DNA from: Flavobacterium sp. MK4S-17
Lineage (GTDB): Bacteria > Bacteroidota > Bacteroidia > Flavobacteriales > Flavobacteriaceae
Assembly: GCF_009848495.1 (NCBI RefSeq)
Contig: NZ_WWEP01000001.1
Location: 62,001 to 126,000 of the forward strand
DNA: 64,000 nt
Reading direction: 5' to 3'
Shown: positions 7,819 through 16,731 of the stretch, in pieces
Numbering within the stretch: position 1 is the stretch's first letter
Layout of the letters: each line of letters begins with the position of its first letter
Made by a program: the position numbers and the translations under genes
Notes under the pieces: generated by a model
What the model was told of the DNA's origin: nothing
What the model saw: only the letters and a program-made list of their open reading frames with translations
Database searches by the model: none

Positions 7819-8921
7819 ATAAAACAAGACGCGCAACCTTCCTCTTCAGTATCGTCCAGGATATCCAAGAGGTAAGGGGATTTTTTATCTTGTGTTGATT
7901 TTAAAGTTTTTGCTATATGGTCTTGTTTTATTCTTGCCATACGTTCAGGTTTAATAATATCTTCAAGGCTTTCTTCCTGCATCCAAGTATATCCTGACTT
8001 TTCATACTCCATAGCTAAAGCAAACTTATCGGGATGCTGTTCATATAGCCAAATCCATTCTATTTTCTGTTGAAAAAAGCAGAAATAGCAGCCTGATCTA
8101 CTGCGGGCATAAGCTCCAGTTTCTCCATTAATTTCGTAGGGCACTTTTTCATAATACTTCGGAACGCCTACACCACTATTCCGCAACAGGTTAAAAATAT
8201 CTTCACGTACGAGATTATCTTCATTTTCTAACAACTGAAAATCATCGCAATGCGATAGCGGATACTCTGTTGTCTTTATATATTGGAATACAACCTTATT
8301 AAAAGACTTAGTACTAATTTCCAACAAATCCTGAAGTTTTGAATGCATATCATATTTCGCTGATATACGCTCTTCCAAAATTTCATTTACTCTACTTAAG
8401 TGGTGTTGTTCTATAGTATCAGCATACAAGTTCTTAAGTTGATCAATGTTACTATTCTTAAGCACTTTTTTTATGACATCTTCACTCCAAATGTTTTTTC
8501 TAAAAGGAAATATTGATTGGATGTTATTTTTTTTTGAAATATATCCTTCACGATTCTCGTCTCCTCTAATGCCGACATAAGATATGACAGGATCATTACC
8601 AATCCATTTCTCAAAAGGTTCAAGTTTTAATTTTTTGGTACACCAGCGAGCATTAGATGAAGGTAGGTATCCACCAAACAGATTCAAAAAATGATCAAAA
8701 GGTTCCTCATGGCTACCGGGAGCCGCTTCAATACGCGCTACGGTTTTTCCGGTGTATACTTCAATGCCTTTTATCAGGTCATAAGTTTCCTGAAGTTCTT
8801 TACCTGTATCTGTAAAGTAATATTCTATATCAAGATCCGGATATTTGTCATAGAGGTAAATAGCAAGTGCACCGCTATCCTTACCGCCCGATATACCCAT
8901 CACGTGCCTTACTTTCTTCAT
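7815..8921 (-). CDS. sspD: DNA phosphorothioation ATP-pyrophosphatase (PAPS-reductase-like)
   Basis: A 368-residue protein of the PAPS reductase/ATP-PPase superfamily, like DndC and SspD. The PP-loop SGGKDS is at 11-16 (HVMGISGGKDSGALA), followed by FTDTGKELQETY. Cysteines that could hold an Fe-S cluster are in WCTKK, SGCYFCFFQQ and the extreme C-terminal CASC. The enzyme would activate the DNA backbone by adenylation and receive sulfur from SspA. The start overlaps the sspC stop as ATGA, and the stop overlaps the start of the NDT-like gene, so the three genes are translationally coupled. Assignment to Ssp rather than Dnd rests on the DUF4007 gene in the same operon and the absence of DndB and DndE homologues. 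Confidence 0.82.
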   Translation of the reverse strand: MKKVRHVMGISGGKDSGALAIYLYDKYPDLDIEYYFTDTGKELQETYDLIKGIEVYTGKTVARIEAAPGSHEEPFDHFLNLFGGYLPSSNARWCTKKLKLEPFEKWIGNDPVISYVGIRGDENREGYISKKNNIQSIFPFRKNIWSEDVIKKVLKNSNIDQLKNLYADTIEQHHLSRVNEILEERISAKYDMHSKLQDLLEISTKSFNKVVFQYIKTTEYPLSHCDDFQLLENEDNLVREDIFNLLRNSGVGVPKYYEKVPYEINGETGAYARSRSGCYFCFFQQKIEWIWLYEQHPDKFALAMEYEKSGYTWMQEESLEDIIKPERMARIKQDHIAKTLKSTQDKKSPYLLDILDDTEEEGCASCFI

Positions 8922-11900
8922 TTTTTCAGTTCTTTCTGCAGTAAGCTGGTTAAAACTGCTATATTCACCCTGCTATCTTTACTTAAAGCTAATTTAAGCT
9001 CAGCCTCTTTGTTTTCAACTTCTTTGTTTTTATTCTTTGGTAAACGTACCAAATTTTTCTTTAATCCATCTACAAAAGACGTAATTTCAATCTGAAAGAC
9101 GTTCTCGTTTGCTTCGTCAAAATCCTGTTTACTTAAATCACAAAGGTTATCCAATTCACGAATCATTTCAGTAAATAAGCTATACAGTCTAATTTCCTCA
9201 TCGTCCGAAATGTTCTCAAGCGTTTTACCTAAACACACCTGCACCAAAGAATTTAGCCATGCTATCCTGTCGTCAAGCGGCGAGTTAATTCTTTGGATGA
9301 ACGCTTTTTGTTCCGGTTTGAGAAAATGTCGTTTTATTGCTGAAAACCTGTTTTGCAATTCCGACTTATATGTTTCAAAATCATTTGATTTGCCCAAAAT
9401 GTCTTCTGCCAAGAAATTCTCAAACCTTTCGATCAGGTGGGTGTAACTGAACCTTATTTCTTTAATACTCAATTGTAGGTCAGTAACATAGTTGCCCAGT
9501 AATTTTTCATCTTTCTGTAGCTGAGTAAGACTATAACCCATAGCAGCAGGAAAATCCTCAAAGAAGGCTTTTTCTGGATCCGTTGATTGGGCAATAGCAG
9601 CTCGCAACCGTATTGATTGCAAACTAATACGTTCAGTGTTCTTTGAGTAATAATTTATATCCTTTGCATAAAATTTCAAGAATGGCTTGATTGTTTCAAT
9701 GAAACTTTGATTGCTAAGCTTTTCCTTTTCAGATTGCTGAAGGAGTTTTCGATATTGATTAAATAAGGCTAGTCTGATTCCTTGTACATCAAACGCTTTC
9801 ACTTCGAATTTCTGTGGGTCCCTTGAAACCAATTCTAATGTCTCATCTGTCAGCTCAGGAATATAGATATCATTACTAAATAATGCAAAATCATTTCTGT
9901 TAATATAGAGAAATATTGGAATCCAAAAATCAATAAATCCCTGTTTTAGTTTAAATGGCTTTGTCGACATTTGTTGTACAAAATCGCCAAGGTTTCTCTT
10001 ACTATGTTTGGCTGAATTCAAGAAATCAATTCCCAAATGCCATAATGGGGCAAAGCTAGGGTCATTCGGTTCACCTAAATCAAAGCTACCGTTATTATTC
10101 TCATAGTGTATTCCGGTTTGAGAAATTAAACTCAAATAAATTGTTTTATCTGGTGGGAATGTGTTGGGAAGATAGCCTATTTGTGGCGAATTCCAGTTGC
10201 CCGTAAGGTGTCTCATCATCATTTTTCGCGCTGTAGATATTGCAGATGATATTTTTGTTTTATTTACCATCTCATTTTTATAAATAGGAACAGCATGATA
10301 TATATTATCCGAAAGCCTGGATAACCACCTATTTAAATCTCTCATGCCATTTATCTCTCTACGTTGCCCCTGAATGATCCAATCTACAGAATGTTCATTT
10401 GAATAAAGATCTTCTAAAACTAATTTGTTAAGCATCATGATATGGTGATCCTCTATGAGAGTCAACTCTTCTGTTGCTATCTTATCATCAATATGGTCTG
10501 CCTTAACTTTCCTTATTTTAAGGATTTCATATATTGCATTTTGGATTTTGGAAGTATTCTTGTACAGTACGAAAATAATTGCTTCGTTACAGTTTTCGGA
10601 TAAATTAATTACATCTTCTAATGTACTGTCCGTATCGAATATAAGTTGGATGTAACCGTCTATCTCACCTTCCGGAGTAAGTGTAACCGGTCTGTCAACT
10701 AATTGAAAAGAAAAAATACGAGGCGTGCCTTTCTCATGGAATACAGATTTAGCGGACAAATGATGAAAATTAAAAAATTCTGACAGGTAGGGTATTAGCG
10801 AGCGCGGTGCTTCTACATGAACGGCAGCATCCAGCAGTTCTTTCTCGATATCAAGATCCGTACCTTCCCATATTTTATAACGGCTAGAGAATTCAACATA
10901 TCTAATTACGCGAAGAACGGTCAGTTCTTCCAATACTTTAGCAGTATTTGAGAAGGAAAAGGTATATCGAGCGTACTTATCAAGGAAGTCTGGGTCTATA
11001 TGTCCTGAGGCAGACGAAAATATATTTAATAAACCTATGGTTTTTACAATATTAATTGCGTTAGCTTTTTCTCCGCTATAAAAACCCTCAATACGCTCAA
11101 TGGCTACCCTAATGTTTGTCCACTGTGCAAAATGAGGATTAAACTTACTTGTCAGAAAAGTATAATAGTTGTGAATTAGATAATCATAAACATTTGATAG
11201 GTTAAAATATTTATTATTTTCTAAGTCAAACGATGAAATACCATATGGATCATTAGATTCCAGGAACGAAAATAGTGACCGCTCGTTTTGTCCATAATTT
11301 TGTAGGGCTAGTGTAAGTGCTGCCGCTGATAGTAAGTCGAAAGGTACTAGCTCTTTTGCAATTTCTTCAGTAAAATAATCACGTAAAGGAAAAAGCCTAC
11401 TTTTATTAATTGCTTTAAAAAGTTCATTGGCATTTTCAGAATCTTTGTTAAAAGAAAGCTGAGCGGTCCTTTTCGCTGCTAGGAAGAGTAGTTGTTCGAC
11501 CGGTTCATTGAAAGTTATTTCCTTAAGACGCCCTTTTACTTTATCCCATTCATTCTGCTGTGTTTTATTTAAAGTATACGCATACTGGCTGAAATCCTGA
11601 TGTAACGTACTAATCAACAAAATATTTTTAGCCGGGTCATTTACATATTCAGCAAGTTGTTGAATAAAATATAATTCAGTATCAGGATTATTTTTTGCTG
11701 CAAACTCAAGAAACTTTCCAAATTCATCAATTACTATAATTATACCCTTGTTCTTTTCCTCGGATTCCTTGTATAGCTTGGTTAGGCATTTGAGAATATC
11801 TTCAGTATTGGAAGAACTAATTCCAAAATGTTTTGCAAATACATTGGTCAAGGAACCATGGGTTCCGACAAATTTTATTACATCGAAAGAATTTATTGAG

Positions 11901-12154
11901 GTAGTAAATTTGTTTTGAAAATAATTAGTGGAATTTTCTAAATCGCTTAAAAGCGCTTTTAAAAAAGCGGACTTTCCAGTTCCGTATGCTCCAACAAGAT
12001 TAAATGCCCTAGTACCAATTTTATAGTCTTTAACTATTTGTTTATAAACCTGTAGTGAGTTAGGGGTAACAATATAGTTCAAGTCAACATTCTGATCTCT
12101 AATAATATTGACTGAAGGTGAGAACGCCTTATATGTATTATCTGTAATATTCAT
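8918..12154 (-). CDS. sspC: Large P-loop ATPase of the Ssp phosphorothioation module
   Basis: This 1,078-residue ATPase has Walker A GAYGTGKS at 55-62 and Walker B IIIVIDEFGKF with D143-E144, an AAA/STAND-like N-terminal domain. About 700 residues of helical, unassigned sequence follow. The N-terminus (FSPSVNIIRDQNVDLNYIVTPNS) resembles BrxC/DndF-type defence ATPases. SspC in characterised systems is an ATPase needed for single-strand phosphorothioate modification; the detailed role is not settled. The start overlaps the end of sspB by 17 bases and the end overlaps sspD by 4, so B-C-D form one unit. The name is given on gene order and ATPase signature. The protein is long, and a BREX-like ATPase is the main alternative. 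Confidence 0.75.
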   Translation of the reverse strand: MNITDNTYKAFSPSVNIIRDQNVDLNYIVTPNSLQVYKQIVKDYKIGTRAFNLVGAYGTGKSAFLKALLSDLENSTNYFQNKFTTSINSFDVIKFVGTHGSLTNVFAKHFGISSSNTEDILKCLTKLYKESEEKNKGIIIVIDEFGKFLEFAAKNNPDTELYFIQQLAEYVNDPAKNILLISTLHQDFSQYAYTLNKTQQNEWDKVKGRLKEITFNEPVEQLLFLAAKRTAQLSFNKDSENANELFKAINKSRLFPLRDYFTEEIAKELVPFDLLSAAALTLALQNYGQNERSLFSFLESNDPYGISSFDLENNKYFNLSNVYDYLIHNYYTFLTSKFNPHFAQWTNIRVAIERIEGFYSGEKANAINIVKTIGLLNIFSSASGHIDPDFLDKYARYTFSFSNTAKVLEELTVLRVIRYVEFSSRYKIWEGTDLDIEKELLDAAVHVEAPRSLIPYLSEFFNFHHLSAKSVFHEKGTPRIFSFQLVDRPVTLTPEGEIDGYIQLIFDTDSTLEDVINLSENCNEAIIFVLYKNTSKIQNAIYEILKIRKVKADHIDDKIATEELTLIEDHHIMMLNKLVLEDLYSNEHSVDWIIQGQRREINGMRDLNRWLSRLSDNIYHAVPIYKNEMVNKTKISSAISTARKMMMRHLTGNWNSPQIGYLPNTFPPDKTIYLSLISQTGIHYENNNGSFDLGEPNDPSFAPLWHLGIDFLNSAKHSKRNLGDFVQQMSTKPFKLKQGFIDFWIPIFLYINRNDFALFSNDIYIPELTDETLELVSRDPQKFEVKAFDVQGIRLALFNQYRKLLQQSEKEKLSNQSFIETIKPFLKFYAKDINYYSKNTERISLQSIRLRAAIAQSTDPEKAFFEDFPAAMGYSLTQLQKDEKLLGNYVTDLQLSIKEIRFSYTHLIERFENFLAEDILGKSNDFETYKSELQNRFSAIKRHFLKPEQKAFIQRINSPLDDRIAWLNSLVQVCLGKTLENISDDEEIRLYSLFTEMIRELDNLCDLSKQDFDEANENVFQIEITSFVDGLKKNLVRLPKNKNKEVENKEAELKLALSKDSRVNIAVLTSLLQKELKK

Positions 12155-13043
12155 TTAATATTTGCCATTTATCGAAAGTCTTTTTAATCTGTAATGTTTG
12201 ATTACCTGCCGTTTCGTTGTAAACCAGTCCTTCGAATTTGTTGGTTATTTTAATAATTTGTTCGTAAAGGCCTTGTGCGCTCAAGGCAAATACATTACCC
12301 GGAGAATTAACTCCTGCTAAAAGCTGCCTGAAACTAATTGATTGTTGATCTTCATAGTTATCAAGGATTTGATAAAAGACAATTTCAAAAGGTAAATTCC
12401 TACGAATACCTGCCTCAATTTTGAACCAGTCAGTTAATGTTCCATCAATATTACGTTTCTGATATGGAACTATCAGTTCCAAATCCAGGAACATATTTGC
12501 AAAGGATTCTTCAATTTCAAGTTTGCTTTTTTTCTCAGGCCTGTTATAACTTCTTAGCAATACATTTATATCTGTATTTATCGTATTTTCATTATAACGT
12601 ATATTTGAATCATCGTCGTCACACTTCCTTTTAAGATACGAATGAAGTTGTTCCTTTGTAAAATCAACTCTTTCTTTACGAAATTCATTAAACATTAAAG
12701 AATATATTGACGCCTTATTTCTTTTTATTAGATGGTAATGTAAAAGCCATAATGTACCAATGTCCTCAATATATGGATCAAACCCAGCATTAGAAAAAAA
12801 ATTATCAGCAAAATCGGTCGGGTTTTCGTGCTCTTCATCAATAAGGTCAAAAGATTTCATCCAATATCTTATAGAAGCAACCATATTTTTACCAACCCCT
12901 AAATCCACAACAGCTGAAGTATCGTTAAATGACTTATTGGCAACAACAAAATCATATCCTTTTTTAAGCCAAAATTGTTTGCAAGCAAAAGTCTCATGAC
13001 CGGAAAAATGTAACCTTTGCTTTTCTAAATTCGTAATCATCAT
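12138..13043 (-). CDS. sspB: DUF4007 protein, SspB-type DNA nickase component
   Basis: A 301-residue protein opening with the DUF4007 hallmark: RLHFSGHETFACKQFWLKKGYDF (residues 10-32), then VVDLGVGKNMVASIRYWMK. DUF4007 is the defining domain of SspB in SspABCD systems, where SspB is reported to nick DNA for single-strand phosphorothioation at a short motif. There are two ATG codons in a row; the first is used here. It is the first gene of the minus-strand defence operon. The 105-base upstream gap separates it from the TPR/AraC gene on the same strand, and base composition changes there from AT-rich to GC-rich. I could not place a clear -33/-7 promoter in the gap. Family assignment is strong; nickase function follows from the family. 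Confidence 0.82.
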   Translation of the reverse strand: MMITNLEKQRLHFSGHETFACKQFWLKKGYDFVVANKSFNDTSAVVDLGVGKNMVASIRYWMKSFDLIDEEHENPTDFADNFFSNAGFDPYIEDIGTLWLLHYHLIKRNKASIYSLMFNEFRKERVDFTKEQLHSYLKRKCDDDDSNIRYNENTINTDINVLLRSYNRPEKKSKLEIEESFANMFLDLELIVPYQKRNIDGTLTDWFKIEAGIRRNLPFEIVFYQILDNYEDQQSISFRQLLAGVNSPGNVFALSAQGLYEQIIKITNKFEGLVYNETAGNQTLQIKKTFDKWQILNEYYR

Positions 13044-13148
13044 CTCAAATCAATTTGACTGTAAATTAACGAAAAAATTGTAGATTTTCTTCTAAGCTGC
13101 TATACAGTTGCTAACAATTTATTAACCAATTGCTTGATTTTAGGAAGG

Positions 13149-14804
13149 TTATGATTGGTTTATTTTCTTAATTTCCTCCACAAAATACCCAGGCGAAATC
13201 TCTGTCCTCTTCTTAAAAGCCGTCGTGAAATGCTGTGCCGTGCTAAACCCCGCCTCATCTGCCAGGGCGCCATTGGTATATTTGCGCAATAGCGGTTCCG
13301 CCTTTAACCGCTCTACGATATAATCAATCCGCAGGTCGTTGATATAATTGACAAAGCTCTTTTGCTTTTGATGGCGTATCACTTTGGACAGGTATTTATA
13401 ATTGGTATTAAAGCTTTCCGCTAATTTTGTGGCGGTAATTTCCTTTTTTAAAAAGCCGTTCTTTTTCTCAAAATCCTGCAGCTTTGAAATTATGTGCTGC
13501 ACTATTTCAGGATTGATATCCAGTTCACCATTAGTGGGACGTACAGGCTCAGGCTGCTGACGCATATCTTTTTTTAAGAGGGTCTCAAAACGTTCCTTAT
13601 AGCGCCTTCGCAAGCCCAGGTATCTTCTGACAATTAATGTAACCGCAATCAGCATCACTACCAGCAAAGCCTTAAAGAGCCAGCCTGACCACCTGCTCCT
13701 TGATAGGTCGTCCTGCAACTTCTTTTTTTCTGCCTGCAGGTCTGCCGTATCGTATTCCTTGTGGACTTTCGTTAACAGGTACCGGAACCTCAGGTTCAGG
13801 ATGCTGTCCGCCTGTAACAGCCGGTCCACATACTTTAGCTGTTCAGTTGTATTCCCTTTTCTATGATAATGCCGGATGAGGAATTCATAGCTTTCCCGCA
13901 GGTCGGGCCGGATGTACTGCCTCGCAGTGAACGTACTGTCCACTTTGATAAAGTAGTGTACCGCTTTAGCCGTATCGGCCTTTGCAGCGTAGGATTTTCC
14001 CAAATAAAAGTGGGCAACAGCCTCATTGGCAAAGTCGTCTGCCTTGCGCAGTTCCGGCAGCGAGTAGCGAAGGTGGGTAATGGCCCGGTCAAACCGCTGC
14101 CGCTTGTAATTGGTGATCCCATCTGCCAATTCAATATAAGGCAGCAGCAACCTGATCCCAAGGCGCCGGCTCTCTTCCAGCGCCAGCACGCTTGTAGCCT
14201 CAGCAAGATCGAGGGCATCAGTGTAAGTGTAGCATAAGCTCAGGCTGTGGAGTGAAATGAGGTAGGGCAGGGGTTCAGTATCCCCGTAATAATCCACACA
14301 CTGCCGGAATAACGCTATGGCCTCGTTATAGTAGCCCAGGTAGTATTTGATCTGCGCGATACTGTATTTTACTTTGTGAATAAGATATTGATCCCGTGTC
14401 CCAACAAGGTAACGGTTAGCAGTAAGGTAATTGTCAAGGGCAAGGCGGTGCTGCTTGCGCTGGTAGTAAACCACTCCCTTTGACAGGTATGCAGACCCTA
14501 TCAGGTCATTGTCTTCAGCTTTTTTGGCGGCCATTATCATGCTGTCCGCATACACCAGGCGTTTGCTTTCATCGCACTCATGCATGATCTCCTGATACGC
14601 TGCAACCATTTGCGCCCAGTCCTTTTCCTTTTTCGTTTTCGCCAGATAGGCATCCAGGTACTGCCAGACCTTCGGCGTGCCCTGGTACATTCCTATACGT
14701 TCAATAAGGCTATCGTACGGTGATCCTTCCGGGATATTCTGCTGAGCAGTCATGACAGACGGCAAAACGATATACAGGAGGGCTCCCAAAAATTTTACTT
14801 TCAT
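13149..14804 (-). CDS. TPR-containing, membrane-spanning AraC-type regulator
   Basis: The preferred start is the ATG at 14,804, which gives a signal-peptide-like N-terminus (MKVKFLGALLYIVLPSVMTAQQ); an ATG 33 bases upstream is open but adds a poor leader. Residues ~30-380 are TPR-like helical pairs predicted to be periplasmic. A transmembrane helix (WLFKALLVVMLIAVTLIV) follows. The C-terminal ~100 residues are an AraC helix-turn-helix (LAESFNTNYKYLSKVIRHQKQKSFVNYIND, then DEAGFSTAQHFTTAFKKRTEISPGYFV). This one-protein sensor/regulator architecture is widespread in Bacteroidota. It stands alone at the edge of the GC-rich ICE backbone, upstream of and co-oriented with the ssp operon. It could control its own divergent neighbour, the transfer operon or the cargo; the target is unknown. 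Confidence 0.85.
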   Translation of the reverse strand: MKVKFLGALLYIVLPSVMTAQQNIPEGSPYDSLIERIGMYQGTPKVWQYLDAYLAKTKKEKDWAQMVAAYQEIMHECDESKRLVYADSMIMAAKKAEDNDLIGSAYLSKGVVYYQRKQHRLALDNYLTANRYLVGTRDQYLIHKVKYSIAQIKYYLGYYNEAIALFRQCVDYYGDTEPLPYLISLHSLSLCYTYTDALDLAEATSVLALEESRRLGIRLLLPYIELADGITNYKRQRFDRAITHLRYSLPELRKADDFANEAVAHFYLGKSYAAKADTAKAVHYFIKVDSTFTARQYIRPDLRESYEFLIRHYHRKGNTTEQLKYVDRLLQADSILNLRFRYLLTKVHKEYDTADLQAEKKKLQDDLSRSRWSGWLFKALLVVMLIAVTLIVRRYLGLRRRYKERFETLLKKDMRQQPEPVRPTNGELDINPEIVQHIISKLQDFEKKNGFLKKEITATKLAESFNTNYKYLSKVIRHQKQKSFVNYINDLRIDYIVERLKAEPLLRKYTNGALADEAGFSTAQHFTTAFKKRTEISPGYFVEEIKKINQS

Positions 14805-14935
14805 GGCAATCTTTTGTATGGCTTTGAGTGATAGCAAAGCAATAGGCGGTTATCATACTGTTTGGGAGACTTACTATCCCAAATTTAATTTAAAGTCCGT
14901 TAAAGAAAACTTAACACTCCGATAAAGTTACACTC

Positions 14936-14953
14936 TGTAATTCCGGAATTACA
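14936..14953. promoter_or_regulatory. 18-bp perfect palindrome in divergent intergenic region
   Basis: TGTAATTCCGGAATTACA is a perfect 18-bp inverted repeat between the TPR/AraC gene and the lipoprotein gene, about 50 bases upstream of the lipoprotein promoter's -33 box. This is the size and placement of a dimeric repressor or activator operator. Which regulator binds is unknown. The rest of the 14,805-15,123 gap holds this palindrome and the promoter, and I see no credible gene in it. Confidence 0.5.
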
Positions 14954-14985
14954 CAGCTGCTATACCGGAACGCCACAGGTATTCC

Positions 14986-15017
14986 TTTGTTTTGCAAGAG
15001 GTTGTAAAATAGTTTTG
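14986..15017 (+). promoter_or_regulatory. Bacteroidota sigma-ABfr-type promoter for the lipoprotein gene
   Basis: TTTG at 14,986-14,989 and TAGTTTTG at 15,010-15,017 are separated by 20 bases, matching the Bacteroidota consensus TTTG-N19-21-TAnnTTTG. Transcription would start near 15,024 and leave a leader of about 100 bases before the ATG at 15,124. Confidence 0.55.
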
Positions 15018-15123
15018 TCCTGAATTCACAACTGAGGGAATCGTGAAAAAATTTCCTTGTTCTGCTCCCCGGGCGAATGGAACTGAAGAAAAGATTCAGT
15101 AACATTTTTTAAACTATCCAACT

Positions 15124-15825
15124 ATGAAGGCAATTACTTCATCTATCGTTTTGTTATCCCTGATGGCTGCCTGCAGCCCTGAAGATACTGTGTCGGATAT
15201 GACAACAATTGAGCAGGCCGCTTATAATAAACAAGGTGCTGTTTCACCGTCAAATCCCGCCAACCCCTACGACCACATTGGCTCCATCTATAGGAACCTG
15301 CTTGACAGTTACTATGCCATACCCCACCAAAACCTAACCCTTGAACAGGTAATTTCCGGGGGAGAAGCACTCCTGATGCAGGATCAGGCCTTTCTGACGC
15401 TGCTGAAAAATGAGCCTTATGTTCCGGTAACTGCTGAAGAAATCCAACCTTACCTTGACGTTGAAGGTAATATTTCTGCGCTGCTTGACCAGCGGTATGG
15501 CCTTGAAGCCGTTGAAATTTACCAGTCTGTCACCAATACACTGGAACCGCTACTACAGGCTGATGCCCCATACTCCGAAATCCGCGCTGCACTTATCGCG
15601 ATTGAAGATCTCGCCATCCATTCGGAAGAGCTATCTGAAGCTGACCGCGCTGTGGTACTCACCACTATATCAATAGTACGCAACGCCCTTCATAAAGGCG
15701 GCAAGCCAAGGCGGCGTGACAGGGATTGGGAATGGATGATCGGTAATATCGCAGCCACTGCCAATGCGACCCTGGACTCCAAACCACAGGCTATTATGGC
15801 TTGCTTTGCGACTGACGTGTATTAG
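15124..15825 (+). CDS. Hypothetical lipoprotein
   Basis: A 233-residue protein with a lipoprotein signal peptide: MKAITSSIVLLSLMAACS, with lipobox LMAAC and lipidated Cys17. The mature part is acidic and helical, with no motif I recognise. It lies in the regulatory head of the ICE between two AraC-type genes, has its own promoter upstream, and ends 6 bases before a strong terminator, so it appears to be a single-gene transcript. Envelope location is supported. Function is unknown. Confidence 0.7.
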   Translation: MKAITSSIVLLSLMAACSPEDTVSDMTTIEQAAYNKQGAVSPSNPANPYDHIGSIYRNLLDSYYAIPHQNLTLEQVISGGEALLMQDQAFLTLLKNEPYVPVTAEEIQPYLDVEGNISALLDQRYGLEAVEIYQSVTNTLEPLLQADAPYSEIRAALIAIEDLAIHSEELSEADRAVVLTTISIVRNALHKGGKPRRRDRDWEWMIGNIAATANATLDSKPQAIMACFATDVY

Positions 15826-15831
15826 AACAGC

Positions 15832-15866
15832 ATAATCCCGAAAGCCTTTTTCGGGATTATTTTTTA
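15832..15866 (+). terminator. Rho-independent terminator after the lipoprotein gene
   Basis: ATAATCCCGAAA (15,832-15,843) pairs perfectly with TTTCGGGATTAT (15,849-15,860), a 12-bp stem with a 5-base loop, followed by TTTTTAT on the plus strand. Confidence 0.85.
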
Positions 15867-15877
15867 TACGAGTGTTT

Positions 15878-16729
15878 ATGGATCTACAAAACGACTCCGG
15901 ACATGCAGGGCTACAGGTTAACCTTCTCCGCTTGGCTGCTTCATCATTTTCCATTGCATTCCTTTATAGCTTAAACCATTACAGGTATAATTTAATTGCA
16001 GTAACAAATGGCGAGGCAGAACTTACTGTGGGAGAAAGCATCGTAAAGATTAAACCTTCAGGGATCTGCCTTTTGCCTTCCCATTGCTATCTACGGCCAG
16101 CTGCCGGCTGTGATGCCGCCTTCTGGATGGTCAGGATAACCGAACGCTATGCAGCAACCGCCATGTACAGCGGAAACAATGACTTTTTAACCCAGCCCCG
16201 AAGTGGTGCGGTGCACTATCTGGAAGCAGGCCCCTCCAGCTTCAAGGTGATAAAACAGCTGCTACAGTTGCTCAACAAGCATCAGTCATACAGTGAATCG
16301 GCAAATTCACAGGTCATATGCAGGCTTAGCATTAACCTGTTGATAAGCTTGCTGAAAGAACTGACCGTCTCTGCCGCCCCGGAGTTCAAAGCGGCCCTAA
16401 AGAGGAAGGAATATATAACAGTGGAATTCCTAAGGCTCGCAGAAAAGGAAGCCCAAGTGCATCATGATGTGCATTATTATGCCGGGATGCTTTGCATGAC
16501 CCAGGGGAACCTGACAAAAATAGTAAAGGAAGTCACGGGCAGGCCACCCAAGGCGCTACTTGAAGAAATTCTTACCCGTATGGCGAAAGAGCTGCTGGAT
16601 AACAGCCTTTTGCCCGTTTATTTGGTAGCTGAAGAACTTAATTTCAAATCCTCGTCAGCATTTATTAATTTCTTTCGCACGCAAACAGGCAGCACTCCCA
16701 ATGAGTACCGTAACAGAAACACGCGATAG
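15878..16729 (+). CDS. AraC-family transcriptional regulator
   Basis: About 283 residues from the ATG at 15,878; an in-frame GTG two codons earlier is possible and neither has a clear Shine-Dalgarno. The N-terminal half (YNLIAVTNGEAELTVGESIVKIKPSGICLLPS) is a cupin-like ligand-sensing domain. The C-terminal ~100 residues contain two HTH motifs (YYAGMLCMTQGNLTKIVKEVTGRPP and VAEELNFKSSSAFINFFRTQTGSTPNEY) typical of AraC/XylS. The next gene starts 2 bases after the stop, so they are probably co-transcribed. Regulators of this type in Bacteroidota ICEs often control excision and transfer, but the target here is not shown by the sequence. Confidence 0.85.
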   Translation: MDLQNDSGHAGLQVNLLRLAASSFSIAFLYSLNHYRYNLIAVTNGEAELTVGESIVKIKPSGICLLPSHCYLRPAAGCDAAFWMVRITERYAATAMYSGNNDFLTQPRSGAVHYLEAGPSSFKVIKQLLQLLNKHQSYSESANSQVICRLSINLLISLLKELTVSAAPEFKAALKRKEYITVEFLRLAEKEAQVHHDVHYYAGMLCMTQGNLTKIVKEVTGRPPKALLEEILTRMAKELLDNSLLPVYLVAEELNFKSSSAFINFFRTQTGSTPNEYRNRNTR

Positions 16730-16731
16730 TC

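Noticed and set aside
7819-7836. Longer start for the NDT-like protein
   Set aside because: The upstream ATG lies inside sspD and adds MRVLFY before the conserved fold; the ATG overlapping the sspD stop as ATGA is the better start.
1354-13043. Interpretation of the island as Dnd, BREX or DISARM
   Set aside because: No DndB, DndE or dpt-type helicase set, no PglX methyltransferase or BrxL, and no DISARM helicase is present. The PglZ domain at 56,084-57,637 belongs to porX, far from the island. DUF4007 with a PAPS-reductase-like gene fits Ssp best.
13044-13148. Left attachment site of the ICE next to sspB
   Set aside because: I compared this gap with the mnmE 3' end and with the repeats at 30,781-30,890 and found no matching segment. 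The composition change is better explained as a cargo/backbone junction.
14911-15105. Minus-strand open frame between the TPR/AraC and lipoprotein genes
   Set aside because: It runs antisense across the promoter and palindrome, has no recognisable domain, and its residue composition looks random.
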